DNA from: Parolsenella catena
GTDB lineage: Bacteria; Actinomycetota; Coriobacteriia; Coriobacteriales; Atopobiaceae
Reading direction: 5' to 3'
Length of the DNA stretch: 64,000 nucleotides
Assembly: GCF_003966955.1 (NCBI RefSeq)
Contig: NZ_AP019367.1
Span: 1,240,001-1,304,000 of the forward strand
The notes under the pieces are model-generated. The model had not been told where the DNA came from. It searched no databases and saw nothing but the letters and a program-made list of their open reading frames with translations. Of the stretch, positions 42,578 through 50,738 are shown one piece after another. The stretch's first letter is position 1; the number at the start of each line of letters is the position of its first letter. The translations under genes and the position numbers were made by a program.

Positions 42578-44053
42578 ATGGAGCGCGAGAGCAACGCGGC
42601 CGTCGACGTCACGGCAGGCGCGGACATCCCGGGCGAGTCGCCCGAGCGCCACCGCGCCGAGGTTGGCGACGTCGACCGCAGCATGTATGACTTCGTGAAG
42701 CCCGAGAGCGGCTACGAGCGCTTCGCCGACGGCCTGTCCGGCGACGTCGTCGAGGAGATCAGCCGCAAGAAGGACGAGCCGGACTGGATGCTCCAGATGC
42801 GCCTCAAGGCCCTCGAGACCTACGAGCGCATGGAGATGCCCAAGAACTGGGGCCCCGCCATCGGCGGCCTGGACATGAGCACGATCTCCACGTACGTGGC
42901 GAGCGGCGCCAAGCAGGCCGAGAGCTGGGACGACGTGCCCGATGACATCAAGGACACGTTCGAGCGCCTTGGCATCCCCGAGGCGGAGCGCACGAGCCTC
43001 GCCGGCGTGGGCGCCCAGTACGACTCGGAGATCGTCTACCACAACATGAAGGATGAGGTCGCCAAGTCCGGCGTCGTCTACACGACGGTCGAGGACGCCA
43101 TGCACTCGGGCTACGAGGATATGATCCGCGAGCACTTTGGCACGCTCATCCCCATGACCGACCACAAGTTCGCCGCGCTTCACTACGCCGTGTGGAGCGG
43201 TGGCTCGTTCGTCTACGTGCCCGCCGGCGTGAAGCTCGACTTCCCGCTGCAGAGCTACTTCCGCCTGAACGCCGCGGGAGCCGGCCAGTTCGAGCACACG
43301 CTCATCATCGTGGAGCCGGGCGCCGATCTGCACTTCATCGAGGGCTGCTCCGCACCCAAGTACAACGTCGCCAACCTGCACGCCGGCGCCGTCGAGCTGT
43401 TCGTGGGCAAGGGGGCGCGCCTTCGCTACTCGACCATCGAGAACTGGTCGAAGAACATGTACAACCTCAACACGAAGCGCGTGCGCGTCGAGGAGGACGG
43501 CAAGGTCGAGTGGGTCTCTGGCTCGTTCGGCAGCCACGTCTCCTACCTCTATCCCTCGAGCCTTCTCGTGGGACCGCGCGCGAGCTGCGAGTTCACCGGC
43601 ATCACGTTCGCCGGCGCCACGCAGAACCTCGACACGGGATGCAAGGTGACGCTCGCCGCGCCCGACACGCGCGCCTCGGTGGACACCAAGTCGCTCTCCA
43701 AGGGCGGCGGCATCTCCACGTTCCGCAGCTCCGTCGTCGTGACGAAGAAGGCCGACCGCGCCCGCGCGTCGGTGAGCTGCAGCTCCCTCATGCTCGACGA
43801 CATCAGCCGCTCGGACACGATCCCGGCCATGGACGTGCGCAACGCCACCGCGAGCGTGGGCCACGAGGCCACGATCGGCCGCATCTCCGATGACACGATC
43901 CTGTACCTCATGAGCCGCGGCTGCTCCGAGCAGGAGGCCCGCACGATGGTCGTGAACGGATTCGCAGACCCCGTGTCCAAGGAGCTGCCGCTCGAGTACG
44001 CCGTCGAGATGAACAACCTCATCAAGCTCGAGATGGAAGGGGCGATCGGCTAG
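42578..44053 (+). CDS. sufB: Fe-S cluster scaffold protein SufB
   Basis: Core scaffold on which clusters are built, 491 residues. It has the SufB blocks EIVYHNMKDE, GGSFVYVPAGVKLDFPLQSY, FIEGCSAPKYNVANLHAG, ENWSKNMYNLNTKR, and the C-terminal GHEATIGRISDDTILYLMSRG with cysteine and aspartate/glutamate residues used in cluster assembly. It starts two bases after sufC and abuts sufD. Confidence 0.97.
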   Translation: MERESNAAVDVTAGADIPGESPERHRAEVGDVDRSMYDFVKPESGYERFADGLSGDVVEEISRKKDEPDWMLQMRLKALETYERMEMPKNWGPAIGGLDMSTISTYVASGAKQAESWDDVPDDIKDTFERLGIPEAERTSLAGVGAQYDSEIVYHNMKDEVAKSGVVYTTVEDAMHSGYEDMIREHFGTLIPMTDHKFAALHYAVWSGGSFVYVPAGVKLDFPLQSYFRLNAAGAGQFEHTLIIVEPGADLHFIEGCSAPKYNVANLHAGAVELFVGKGARLRYSTIENWSKNMYNLNTKRVRVEEDGKVEWVSGSFGSHVSYLYPSSLLVGPRASCEFTGITFAGATQNLDTGCKVTLAAPDTRASVDTKSLSKGGGISTFRSSVVVTKKADRARASVSCSSLMLDDISRSDTIPAMDVRNATASVGHEATIGRISDDTILYLMSRGCSEQEARTMVVNGFADPVSKELPLEYAVEMNNLIKLEMEGAIG

Positions 44054-45244
44054 ATGGCTCTCACGCTTACGGGCGTCGACCGCACGCCCGCTCAGACCTG
44101 GAACTGGCTCAAGACAAACGACTGCGAGCTCAAGGTTCCCACCCCGCCCGCAGCCGACCCCGCCGCCGAGGTACCGGCGGCTGCCCGCCGCATCGCGTGC
44201 GGCGCCGGGGCCGCGGCCACCCAGTGGCTTGACGCCGCGGCAACCCAGCGCCGCTGCGTCGTCGTCCCCGCAGGGTCCACTGGCGAGCGCGTGGCCGTGG
44301 ACCTCGACTGCTCCCTGGGCTCCGTGGCCCAGACGAGCGTGTTCGTGCGCCCGGGCGCCGAGGCGCATGTGGACGTCGTGGTGGCAGACGGCCTGGGCAG
44401 CGCGCCCAGACAGGCCGACGAGCGCGAGCACGCCGAGGCAAACGAGGACGTGGCCCGCGCCGCGGACCTGCCCCGCCCTGCCGAGGACGCGCCCGCCACG
44501 AGCGGCCACGCCCTTCGCATCCATGCCGAGGCCGGCAGCCGCGTTCACGTGACGCTGCTCGTGGCCGCGACGGCAAGCGAGCAGTACCTCGACAGCCTCG
44601 GCATCATCGCCGACGACCGCGCCGAGGTCACGGTGCGCCAGTACGTCATCGGCGCCGCCACGTGCGCGCTCGGCGCAAACGTGGAGCTCACGGGCAACCG
44701 CAGCCGCCTCGACCTCACGCTTCGCTACCTCGCGGGCGCAGGCGAGAGGCTCGACCTCGGTTACTCCGTGCCCGTGCGCGGGGCCAAGGCGCGCGCGAAC
44801 CTCGACATGACGGGCGTGCTCTCCGATGACGCCCGCAAGGCCCTGCGCGCCACGATCGACCTCATGCACGGCTGCAAGGGTGCAAAGGGCTCCGAGAACG
44901 AGACCGTCCTGGTGTGCGGTGACGACGTCGTGAACAAGACGCTCCCCACCATCCTGTGCGACGAGGACGACGTGGAGGGCACGCACGGCGCCGCCATCGG
45001 ATCGGTGAGCCCCGAGCAGCTCGCCTACCTCGCCGACCGCGGCCTCACCGCAAAGGAGGCCGAGGCGCTCATCCGCCGCGCCATCGTCGACGACGCCGCG
45101 AACACGCTGCCCGGCCACGCCCCCGCAGCCGTCATCTCCTGGGCGCGGGAGGCGCTCGGCGCCGAGACGGCCGCAGAGATCGCCGACGCGCTCAAGCTCG
45201 GACAAGACGCAAGCGACGAGGGCTCCACGCCCGAGGAGGCGTAA
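44054..45244 (+). CDS. sufD: Fe-S cluster assembly protein SufD
   Basis: Partner of SufB in the SufBC2D complex, 396 residues. The beta-helix core is seen from about 160 on: EQYLDSLGIIADDRAEVTVR, NRSRLDLTLRYLAG and GAAIGSVSPEQLAYLADRG matching the SufB/SufD C-terminal family. The first 150 residues are less conserved with an Ala-rich stretch. It begins directly at the sufB stop, so coupling is tight. Confidence 0.9.
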   Translation: MALTLTGVDRTPAQTWNWLKTNDCELKVPTPPAADPAAEVPAAARRIACGAGAAATQWLDAAATQRRCVVVPAGSTGERVAVDLDCSLGSVAQTSVFVRPGAEAHVDVVVADGLGSAPRQADEREHAEANEDVARAADLPRPAEDAPATSGHALRIHAEAGSRVHVTLLVAATASEQYLDSLGIIADDRAEVTVRQYVIGAATCALGANVELTGNRSRLDLTLRYLAGAGERLDLGYSVPVRGAKARANLDMTGVLSDDARKALRATIDLMHGCKGAKGSENETVLVCGDDVVNKTLPTILCDEDDVEGTHGAAIGSVSPEQLAYLADRGLTAKEAEALIRRAIVDDAANTLPGHAPAAVISWAREALGAETAAEIADALKLGQDASDEGSTPEEA

Positions 45245-45250
45245 GGCACC

Positions 45251-46477
45251 ATGTCCACAGACATCGCCACGAACCCCTACAAGGCAGACTTCCCGCTGCT
45301 GGCAAGCCACCCCGAGCTTGCATTTCTCGACAGCGCGGCCACGGCGCAGCGCCCGGCCGCGGTGCTCGACGCCCAGCGGAGCTTCTACGAGACGATGAAC
45401 GCCAACCCCCTGCGCGGCCTCTACCAGCTCTCGGTCGACGCCACGCAGGCCATCGAGGACGCCCGCGCCAAGGTGGCCCGCTTCATGGGCGCCACTGACC
45501 CGGCCGAGGTCGTCTTCACGAGAAACGCCAGCGAGTCGCTCAACCTCATCGCAAAGACGCTCGGACCCACGGTCCTGCACGAGGGCGACGAGGTGTGCAT
45601 CTCCATCATGGAGCACCACTCCAACCTCATCCCCTGGCAGCAGGTGTGCCGCGCCGCCGGCGCCCGCCTCGTCTACCTGCGCCCCGATGAGCGCGGCGTC
45701 ATCACAGACGAGGAGATCGCCAACAAGATCGGGCCTAGGACGAGGATCGTCTCGGTGACGCACGTCTCGAACGTGCTTGGCGTTGAGAACCCCGTCCGCG
45801 CCATCGCCGACGCCGCCCACGCTCAGGGCGCCACGGTCATCGCCGACGCCGCGCAGTCGCTGCCTCACGTCCACGTGGACGTGAGGGCCCTCGGCGTGGA
45901 CGCCCTGGCCTTCTCGGGCCACAAGCTCGGTGGTCCCATGGGCATCGGCGGGCTGTGGGGCACCCGAGAGCTGCTCGAGAGCCTGCCGCCATTCCTCACC
46001 GGTGGCGAGATGATCGACTCGGTGACGGAAGACGACGCCGTCTGGGCGCCCATCCCCGAGAAGTTCGAGGCCGGCACACAGGACGCCGCCGGCATCTACG
46101 CCACAGGCGCCGCCATCGACTACATCTGCGAGCACGGCAGGGACGAGCTCGAGGCCCGCGAGCGCGAGCTTGCCGCCTGTCTCTGCGAGCAGCTCCAGGC
46201 GCTCCCGTTCATCCAGATCGTGGGGCCGGCCGACCCGCGCGCCCACGTGGGCGCCGTCTCGTTCAACGTCGAGGGCATCCACCCGCACGACGTCTCGAGC
46301 CTGCTCGACACCAAGGACGTGGCCATCCGCGCCGGGCACCACTGCGCACAGCCGCTGCTCACCTGGATGGGCATCGAGAGCTGCTGTCGCGCGAGCGTGG
46401 CGTTCTACAACGACCGCGCAGACATCGACAAGCTCGTCGATGGCCTGAAGTTCGTCTGGGAGGTCTTCCATGGCTAA
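45251..46477 (+). CDS. sufS: Cysteine desulfurase SufS
   Basis: PLP enzyme that takes sulfur from cysteine for cluster assembly. The 408-residue protein has FLDSAATAQRP, TRNASESLNLIA, the PLP lysine in FSGHKLGGPMGIGGLW and the persulfide cysteine in RAGHHCAQPLL. It is a group II (SufS) type, which needs a sulfur acceptor; sufU overlaps its 3' end by eight bases and fills that role. Confidence 0.97.
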   Translation: MSTDIATNPYKADFPLLASHPELAFLDSAATAQRPAAVLDAQRSFYETMNANPLRGLYQLSVDATQAIEDARAKVARFMGATDPAEVVFTRNASESLNLIAKTLGPTVLHEGDEVCISIMEHHSNLIPWQQVCRAAGARLVYLRPDERGVITDEEIANKIGPRTRIVSVTHVSNVLGVENPVRAIADAAHAQGATVIADAAQSLPHVHVDVRALGVDALAFSGHKLGGPMGIGGLWGTRELLESLPPFLTGGEMIDSVTEDDAVWAPIPEKFEAGTQDAAGIYATGAAIDYICEHGRDELEARERELAACLCEQLQALPFIQIVGPADPRAHVGAVSFNVEGIHPHDVSSLLDTKDVAIRAGHHCAQPLLTWMGIESCCRASVAFYNDRADIDKLVDGLKFVWEVFHG

Positions 46478-46979
46478 CGCAAACGTCTACAGCCGCGCGC
46501 TCATGGACCACGTGAGCAGCCCCGACTACAAGTACAAGATGGATGAGCCCACGCTCTCCCACGAGGGCATCAACCCCAGCTGCGGCGACGACCTGGTGCT
46601 CGACGTCCGCCTGGGAGAGGACGGCACCATCTCCGAGGTCTCCTGGACGGGGCACGGATGCGCCGTCTCGCAGGGGTCTGCCGACATGATGAGCGACCTC
46701 ATGGTGGGCGAGACACCCGAGAACGCCCGCAAGCTCTGCCACCTGTTTGGCCAGATGATCCGAGGCGAGCAGAAGGACCCCGGCGCCCTCGAGGAGCTTG
46801 ACGAGGCCGCCGAGCTCGAGAGCATCTCCCACATGCCCGCACGCGTGAAGTGCGCCGAGCTCGCCTGGCGAACGCTCGACGAAATGCTCGCCCACCCGCA
46901 GGGCTCCAAGACGGCCACGACCACCGAGGACGGAACGGACGAGAACGGCAACCCCGTGGCCGCTCGCGGGCAGGAGTAG
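46470..46979 (+). CDS. sufU: Sulfur transfer protein SufU
   Basis: Zinc protein that takes the persulfide from SufS and passes it to SufBCD. The 169-residue protein has the three conserved cysteines in NPSCGDDL, WTGHGCAVSQGSADMM and RVKCAELAW, and the aspartate of SCGD. The C-terminal 25 residues (Thr, Asp, Asn, Gly) are extra. It overlaps sufS by eight bases and ends two bases before the regulator. Confidence 0.95.
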   Translation: MANANVYSRALMDHVSSPDYKYKMDEPTLSHEGINPSCGDDLVLDVRLGEDGTISEVSWTGHGCAVSQGSADMMSDLMVGETPENARKLCHLFGQMIRGEQKDPGALEELDEAAELESISHMPARVKCAELAWRTLDEMLAHPQGSKTATTTEDGTDENGNPVAARGQE

Positions 46980-46981
46980 CC

Positions 46982-47470
46982 ATGGCGTCCGGCATCTCGA
47001 CAAAGGGACGCTACGCCCTTCGCGTCATGGCAGACCTCGCCATGAGCCAGGGGGCGGACAGCTGGGTGTCGCTCGGCGACATCTCCCAGAGGCAGGGCAT
47101 CTCGCGCAAGTACCTCGAGCAGGTCATGGCGTCGCTTCACAAGGCGAGGTTCGTCACGAGCCAGCGCGGCAAGGGCGGCGGCTATCGCCTGCGCCGCGAC
47201 CCGGCCAACTACACGCTCGGGGAGATCATCCGTGCGGCCGAGGGCAGCTCGCTGGCCCCCGTCTCATGCCTGGACTGCTCGAGCGGGCGTCTCTGCCCGC
47301 GCACCAAGATCTGCCCCACGCTGCCCGTATGGCAGGAGCTGGGTGCCCTCATCAGCGGCTACCTCGACAGCAAGCACCTGTCCGACATCGTGGGTGGCAT
47401 GACCGGCCCCGAGGACAGCGAGGAGATTCTCAAAAGCCTCGAGGGCCTGGGACAGGGCCTGTGCAAGTAG
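46982..47470 (+). CDS. Rrf2-family regulator of the suf operon
   Basis: A 162-residue winged-helix regulator beginning GISTKGRYALRVMADLA, the Rrf2/IscR start, with the recognition helix SRKYLEQVMASLHKA and wing RGKGGGYRLRR. A cysteine cluster CLDCSSGRLCPRTKIC (about 94-110) can bind an Fe-S cluster, as in IscR and SufR, so it probably senses cluster supply and controls the operon it ends. Its likely operator is the inverted repeat at 41739-41767. The ATG at 46982 follows GCAGGAG. Confidence 0.93.
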   Translation: MASGISTKGRYALRVMADLAMSQGADSWVSLGDISQRQGISRKYLEQVMASLHKARFVTSQRGKGGGYRLRRDPANYTLGEIIRAAEGSSLAPVSCLDCSSGRLCPRTKICPTLPVWQELGALISGYLDSKHLSDIVGGMTGPEDSEEILKSLEGLGQGLCK

Positions 47471-47500
47471 CGGGAACACCCCCATCACATAGCGGAAAAC

Positions 47501-47545
47501 ACCGCCCCAGAAGCGCTCACAGCGGCTTCTGGGGCGGTTTCTCTT
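47501..47545 (+). terminator. Terminator of the suf operon
   Basis: A perfect 14-bp hairpin with arms ACCGCCCCAGAAGC and GCTTCTGGGGCGGT, followed by TTCTCTT. It lies 30 bp after the regulator stop. Confidence 0.92.
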
Positions 47546-47574
47546 AGCGCGTGCAGCGTCTCCCGAGGCGCCCC

Positions 47575-47603
47575 GTCCCAAAGGAGTCTGACACCTCTAG
47601 GAC
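47575..47603. repeat. 29-nt palindromic intergenic element, copy B
   Basis: GTCCCAAAGG and CCTCTAGGAC around AGTCTGACA. Same length and same TCTGACACCT core as the element at 15255-15283. It lies between two convergent terminators. Confidence 0.8.
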
Positions 47604-47619
47604 ACAACGCAGCGACAGC

Positions 47620-47651
47620 AAAAGGGCCGACCCGCGAATGCGAGCCGGCCC
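47620..47651 (-). terminator. Terminator of the NlpC/P60 gene
   Basis: GGGCCGACCCGCG and CGAGCCGGCCC arms (47624-47651) with a short loop, followed on the minus strand by CTTTTGC. Some wobble pairs in the stem. Confidence 0.7.
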
Positions 47652-47671
47652 ATGCCGTCAGCGTGATGGCG

Positions 47672-48787
47672 CTACGCCGGAGAGCCGGCGCGCTGGAAGC
47701 TCGAGAGGCTGCCGTACGTGACGCCCACGCTCGGGTTCATGGCCTCGATCGTGGTGCCGCCACCGATGTAGATGCCCACGTGGCCGGGGGTCCACACGAT
47801 GTCGCCCGGCTCGGCCTGGGAGGCGGGCTTGTTACAGTAGCCCGCGAGCGAGACGGAGCTGTGCGGCACGTAGATGCCGGCGGCGGCGTAGCACGCCTGG
47901 ACGAGGCCGGAGCAATCGTAGTTGCTGGGGCCGGAGGCACCGTAGACGTAGCCGCAGCCGATCTTGCTGTAGGCCGTTGAGATGATGGTGTTGCGGGCGC
48001 CAGAGCCCAGGCTCGAGCCGCCGGAAGAGCCGTTGCTGCCGGAGTTGCCGCTATTGCTCGAGCCACCACCGTTGTTCGTGTTGGTGTTCGTGTTCGCGTT
48101 GGAGTTGGTGTTGCCGGCGTTGGCGTTGCCCTCGGAGACGTAGTTGTTCTCCTGGGCGGCCTTCTCCTCGGCGGCCTTGCGCTCGGCCTCCTGCTGCGCC
48201 TCGCGCTCGGCCTGCTCCTTGGCAAGGGCGTCCTGGACCTGCTGGTCAAGCGAGCTCACGTAGCTCTGGGCCTCGTTGACCTTGTCGTTGAGCTCGGCCT
48301 GCTGGGTCTGCTGGTCGGCCAGGAGCTGCTGCTGCTGGCTCTGCTTCTCGTTGAGCTCGTTCTGGATGTCCTTGACCTGCTGGATGATCTGGGCGTCCGA
48401 GTCGCTCACCTTGGAGGCGTATGTGACGCGGTTCACGAGGTCCTCGAAGCTCGTTGAGTCAAACAGGATCGAGGCGAGCGAGACGCCACCGGTCTTGTAG
48501 TTGGACGAGACGCGCTTGCCGAGCGTCTCCTGGGCCTCGGAGAGCTCGGACTGCTTCTGCTCGATCTCCGCGTTGGTGTTGTCAAGGTCGACCTGGGTCT
48601 GGTTGACCTGCTCGCTCACCTGCTCGGCCTGGGAGTACAGGTCGTTCAGATGTGCGTTGGCCTCGTCGAGCTTGGCCTGGAGCTGCTCGGAGGTGTCTGC
48701 CACGGCGAGCGTGGGCAGGCCGGTCAGAACGGTAGCGCCAAGGGCAACGGCCACGGTGGCGCGGGCAAGATGCGTGCGAATCCTCAA
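47672..48787 (-). CDS. Secreted NlpC/P60 peptidoglycan hydrolase with coiled coil
   Basis: Secreted cell-wall endopeptidase of 371 residues. It has a signal peptide (RIRTHLARATVAVALGATVL, cut near AVA-DT), a coiled coil like that of PcsB (about 35-210), a linker of Asn, Thr, Ser and Gly (about 225-270) and the NlpC/P60 domain with catalytic cysteine in NYDCSGLVQACY and histidine in TPGHVGIYIGGG. The start chosen is the TTG at 48787, because AAGGGA lies seven bases upstream and it gives a proper signal peptide; an upstream ATG at 48826 would add a hydrophilic 13 residues without a clear site. The site and start lie in a perfect palindrome (48786-48800). Confidence 0.9.
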   Translation of the reverse strand: MRIRTHLARATVAVALGATVLTGLPTLAVADTSEQLQAKLDEANAHLNDLYSQAEQVSEQVNQTQVDLDNTNAEIEQKQSELSEAQETLGKRVSSNYKTGGVSLASILFDSTSFEDLVNRVTYASKVSDSDAQIIQQVKDIQNELNEKQSQQQQLLADQQTQQAELNDKVNEAQSYVSSLDQQVQDALAKEQAEREAQQEAERKAAEEKAAQENNYVSEGNANAGNTNSNANTNTNTNNGGGSSNSGNSGSNGSSGGSSLGSGARNTIISTAYSKIGCGYVYGASGPSNYDCSGLVQACYAAAGIYVPHSSVSLAGYCNKPASQAEPGDIVWTPGHVGIYIGGGTTIEAMNPSVGVTYGSLSSFQRAGSPA

Positions 48788-48800
48788 GGGATGATCCCTT
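48786..48800 (-). promoter_or_regulatory. Palindrome over the ribosome site of the NlpC/P60 gene
   Basis: AAGGGAT-G-ATCCCTT is a perfect 15-bp palindrome that covers the Shine-Dalgarno AAGGGA and touches the TTG start. In RNA the site could pair with TCCCTT and be hidden; in DNA it could be an operator. Confidence 0.55.
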
Positions 48801-48993
48801 CGTTTGGGTGCAGAATCGGGCGGCATGCCGCCAAAAGCTGTGCATTCCATTCTAGCGTCCGAGGTTTCTCGCTCCAAACACATATGGACGAGCGGTGAAC
48901 GCAGCAGGTGAGCGCCCCGCCCAAAAACGGCTGACGGATACGGCGCAACCAGCTGGGGAACCATGGTTCACGAGAGAACGAAAAGGAGAACCC

Positions 48994-49782
48994 ATGGACA
49001 GACGAGACAGGCACGGCGAGGACACGGACGAGACGAGCGGGCGCAGGGGGCTGCTCGAGGACCTCTCCGTCTCACAGGTGCTCGCAGGCGCGCTTGCCGC
49101 CGTGACGAGCGTGGCGCTCTCTAGCAGGATCGGCATCGCGGGATCCCTCATAGGCGTGGCCGCGGCGTCGGTGGTCTCCACGGTGGCCTCGCAGCTCTAC
49201 CGAGGCATGCTCAGGCGAGCCAACGACAAGATCCGCGAGCTCGCCTCGAGCGATGGCGAGCAGCCGGGCACAGGGGACCAGAACCCCTACGGGCTCGACA
49301 AGCCGCCCCTCTCACACGGGCAGGCCGCAGAGCCCGCAACGAGCACCACATCTGCCCGCATAGCACCCGCCGCGCTTAGGGCCGAGGCCCACAGGCGCCG
49401 CCAGCAGACGATCCACCGCCGAGTCATGGCCGCGGCCGTCGTCTCGTCGCTCGTCGCCGTCGCCATCTCGGCGGGCGTCGTGCTGCTCGTCACGAACGGC
49501 GAGGGCCTGGGCCAGCGCGTGGGCGCCACGGAGGCACGGACGAGCACCGCGACGACCGAGACGGCCGGCACGCAGCACGCCGCCGCGAGCGCGAACGCCC
49601 AGCCGACAACGCAGAGGGCGCCCGAGGCAAGTGCCCAGACAAGCACGGCGGCGCCTAACCAGGACGAGACGGGCACGCAGACGGGATCGGACTCCAAACC
49701 CACAACTGGCAACGCGGGCGACAGCCAAGCCGCAACGGCCGACAAGCCGCAGGACGCCGAGACGGGAGACGCCGCCGAATAG
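48994..49782 (+). CDS. Unknown membrane protein with disordered C-terminus
   Basis: I do not recognise this 262-residue protein. After a charged start it has a hydrophobic pair of segments (about 25-70), a basic stretch, a membrane helix (about 150-173, MAAAVVSSLVAVAISAGVVLLV) and a final 85 residues rich in Thr, Ala, Gln and Glu that look disordered and would lie outside the cell. The ATG at 48994 follows AAAGGAGAACCC. It diverges from the NlpC/P60 gene and converges on mtnN. Confidence 0.7.
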   Translation: MDRRDRHGEDTDETSGRRGLLEDLSVSQVLAGALAAVTSVALSSRIGIAGSLIGVAAASVVSTVASQLYRGMLRRANDKIRELASSDGEQPGTGDQNPYGLDKPPLSHGQAAEPATSTTSARIAPAALRAEAHRRRQQTIHRRVMAAAVVSSLVAVAISAGVVLLVTNGEGLGQRVGATEARTSTATTETAGTQHAAASANAQPTTQRAPEASAQTSTAAPNQDETGTQTGSDSKPTTGNAGDSQAATADKPQDAETGDAAE

Positions 49783-49802
49783 CGCCCCGTCACCCCATGC
49801 CC

Positions 49803-50510
49803 CTACGCCACGCGAGGCAGCGCCGCGAGCACGATGCTCGCGCAGTGGGCCGCCGCGACCCTCTCGAACGTCGGGTAGTCGACGTTGCCCGAGTCATCGG
49901 CCTTGTCGGAGATGGCGCGGACCACGACAAACGGCACGCCGGCGATGTGGCACGCATGGGCGATGGCCGCGCCCTCCATCTCGCAGCACATCCCGCCGAA
50001 CGTCGAGACGATGCGCTCCTTGGCTGCCGCCGAGCCGATGAACTGGTCACCCGAGCACACGCGACCCTCGAAGACGCTCACGCCCTCGATGTCGCGGGCA
50101 GCCTGCGTAACGGCGCCGCGAAGGCCAGCGTCCGCCTCGAAAGCGACGAGGTGGAGGTCTGGGTGCTCGCCAGGGGCATACCCCAGGGCCGTGACGTCCA
50201 TGTCATGCTCGACGGCGTCCGTGGAGACCACGATGTCGCCGATCTCGATGCGCCCGTCGAGCGACCCCGCGACGCCGGTGTTGATGACGCGGTTGCAACC
50301 CAGCACGCTCACGAGCGCCTGCGCGCACATGGCGGCGTTCACCTTGCCCACGCCGCACTTCACAACGACGACGCCCACGCCCTCGAGCGTGCCCTCGACG
50401 AACTCAAGGCCCGCGAGCTCGTGCGTACGGGCCCCCTCGACCTTGGACTTGAGCAGCGCGACCTCCGAGTCCATCGCGCCGATGATGCCCACCTTGACGT
50501 TCTCGGCCAT
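49803..50510 (-). CDS. mtnN: 5'-methylthioadenosine/S-adenosylhomocysteine nucleosidase
   Basis: Cleaves the by-products of SAM use, methylthioadenosine and S-adenosylhomocysteine, releasing adenine. The 235-residue protein begins VGIIGAMDSEVALLKSK, has VVVKCGVGKVNAAMCAQ, NTGVAGSLD, CCEMEGAAIAHACH and the catalytic aspartate in VVRAISDKADDS. The ATG at 50510 follows GGGGAGACGGCA. A TATAGT about 38 bp upstream (50542-50547) may be its -10. Confidence 0.95.
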   Translation of the reverse strand: MAENVKVGIIGAMDSEVALLKSKVEGARTHELAGLEFVEGTLEGVGVVVVKCGVGKVNAAMCAQALVSVLGCNRVINTGVAGSLDGRIEIGDIVVSTDAVEHDMDVTALGYAPGEHPDLHLVAFEADAGLRGAVTQAARDIEGVSVFEGRVCSGDQFIGSAAAKERIVSTFGGMCCEMEGAAIAHACHIAGVPFVVVRAISDKADDSGNVDYPTFERVAAAHCASIVLAALPRVA

Positions 50511-50670
50511 TGCCGTCTCCCCTCTCTTCTCAGCTCGCATTGACTATAGACCAACGCAGGCGGACGCCCCGAGCTGCGCCGTCCCATTGCAGGCCTCGTT
50601 TTACGTGTCCCAGTGGCTTAGTTCACGTACTACGGAGCCGAGAACGACGTGGACACGCAGAAGCCGGCGC

Positions 50671-50708
50671 ACAAGAAAGGGCGACGAGGCCCGAAGACCC
50701 CGCCGCCC
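50671..50708 (-). terminator. Terminator of feoB
   Basis: A 13-bp stem (50679-50691 with 50696-50708) closed by a UUCG tetraloop on the minus strand, then TTTCTTG. Three wobble pairs. It ends the feo operon. Confidence 0.88.
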
Positions 50709-50738
50709 CAAGGCAACGCTCTGCAGCAGGCGACAAGC

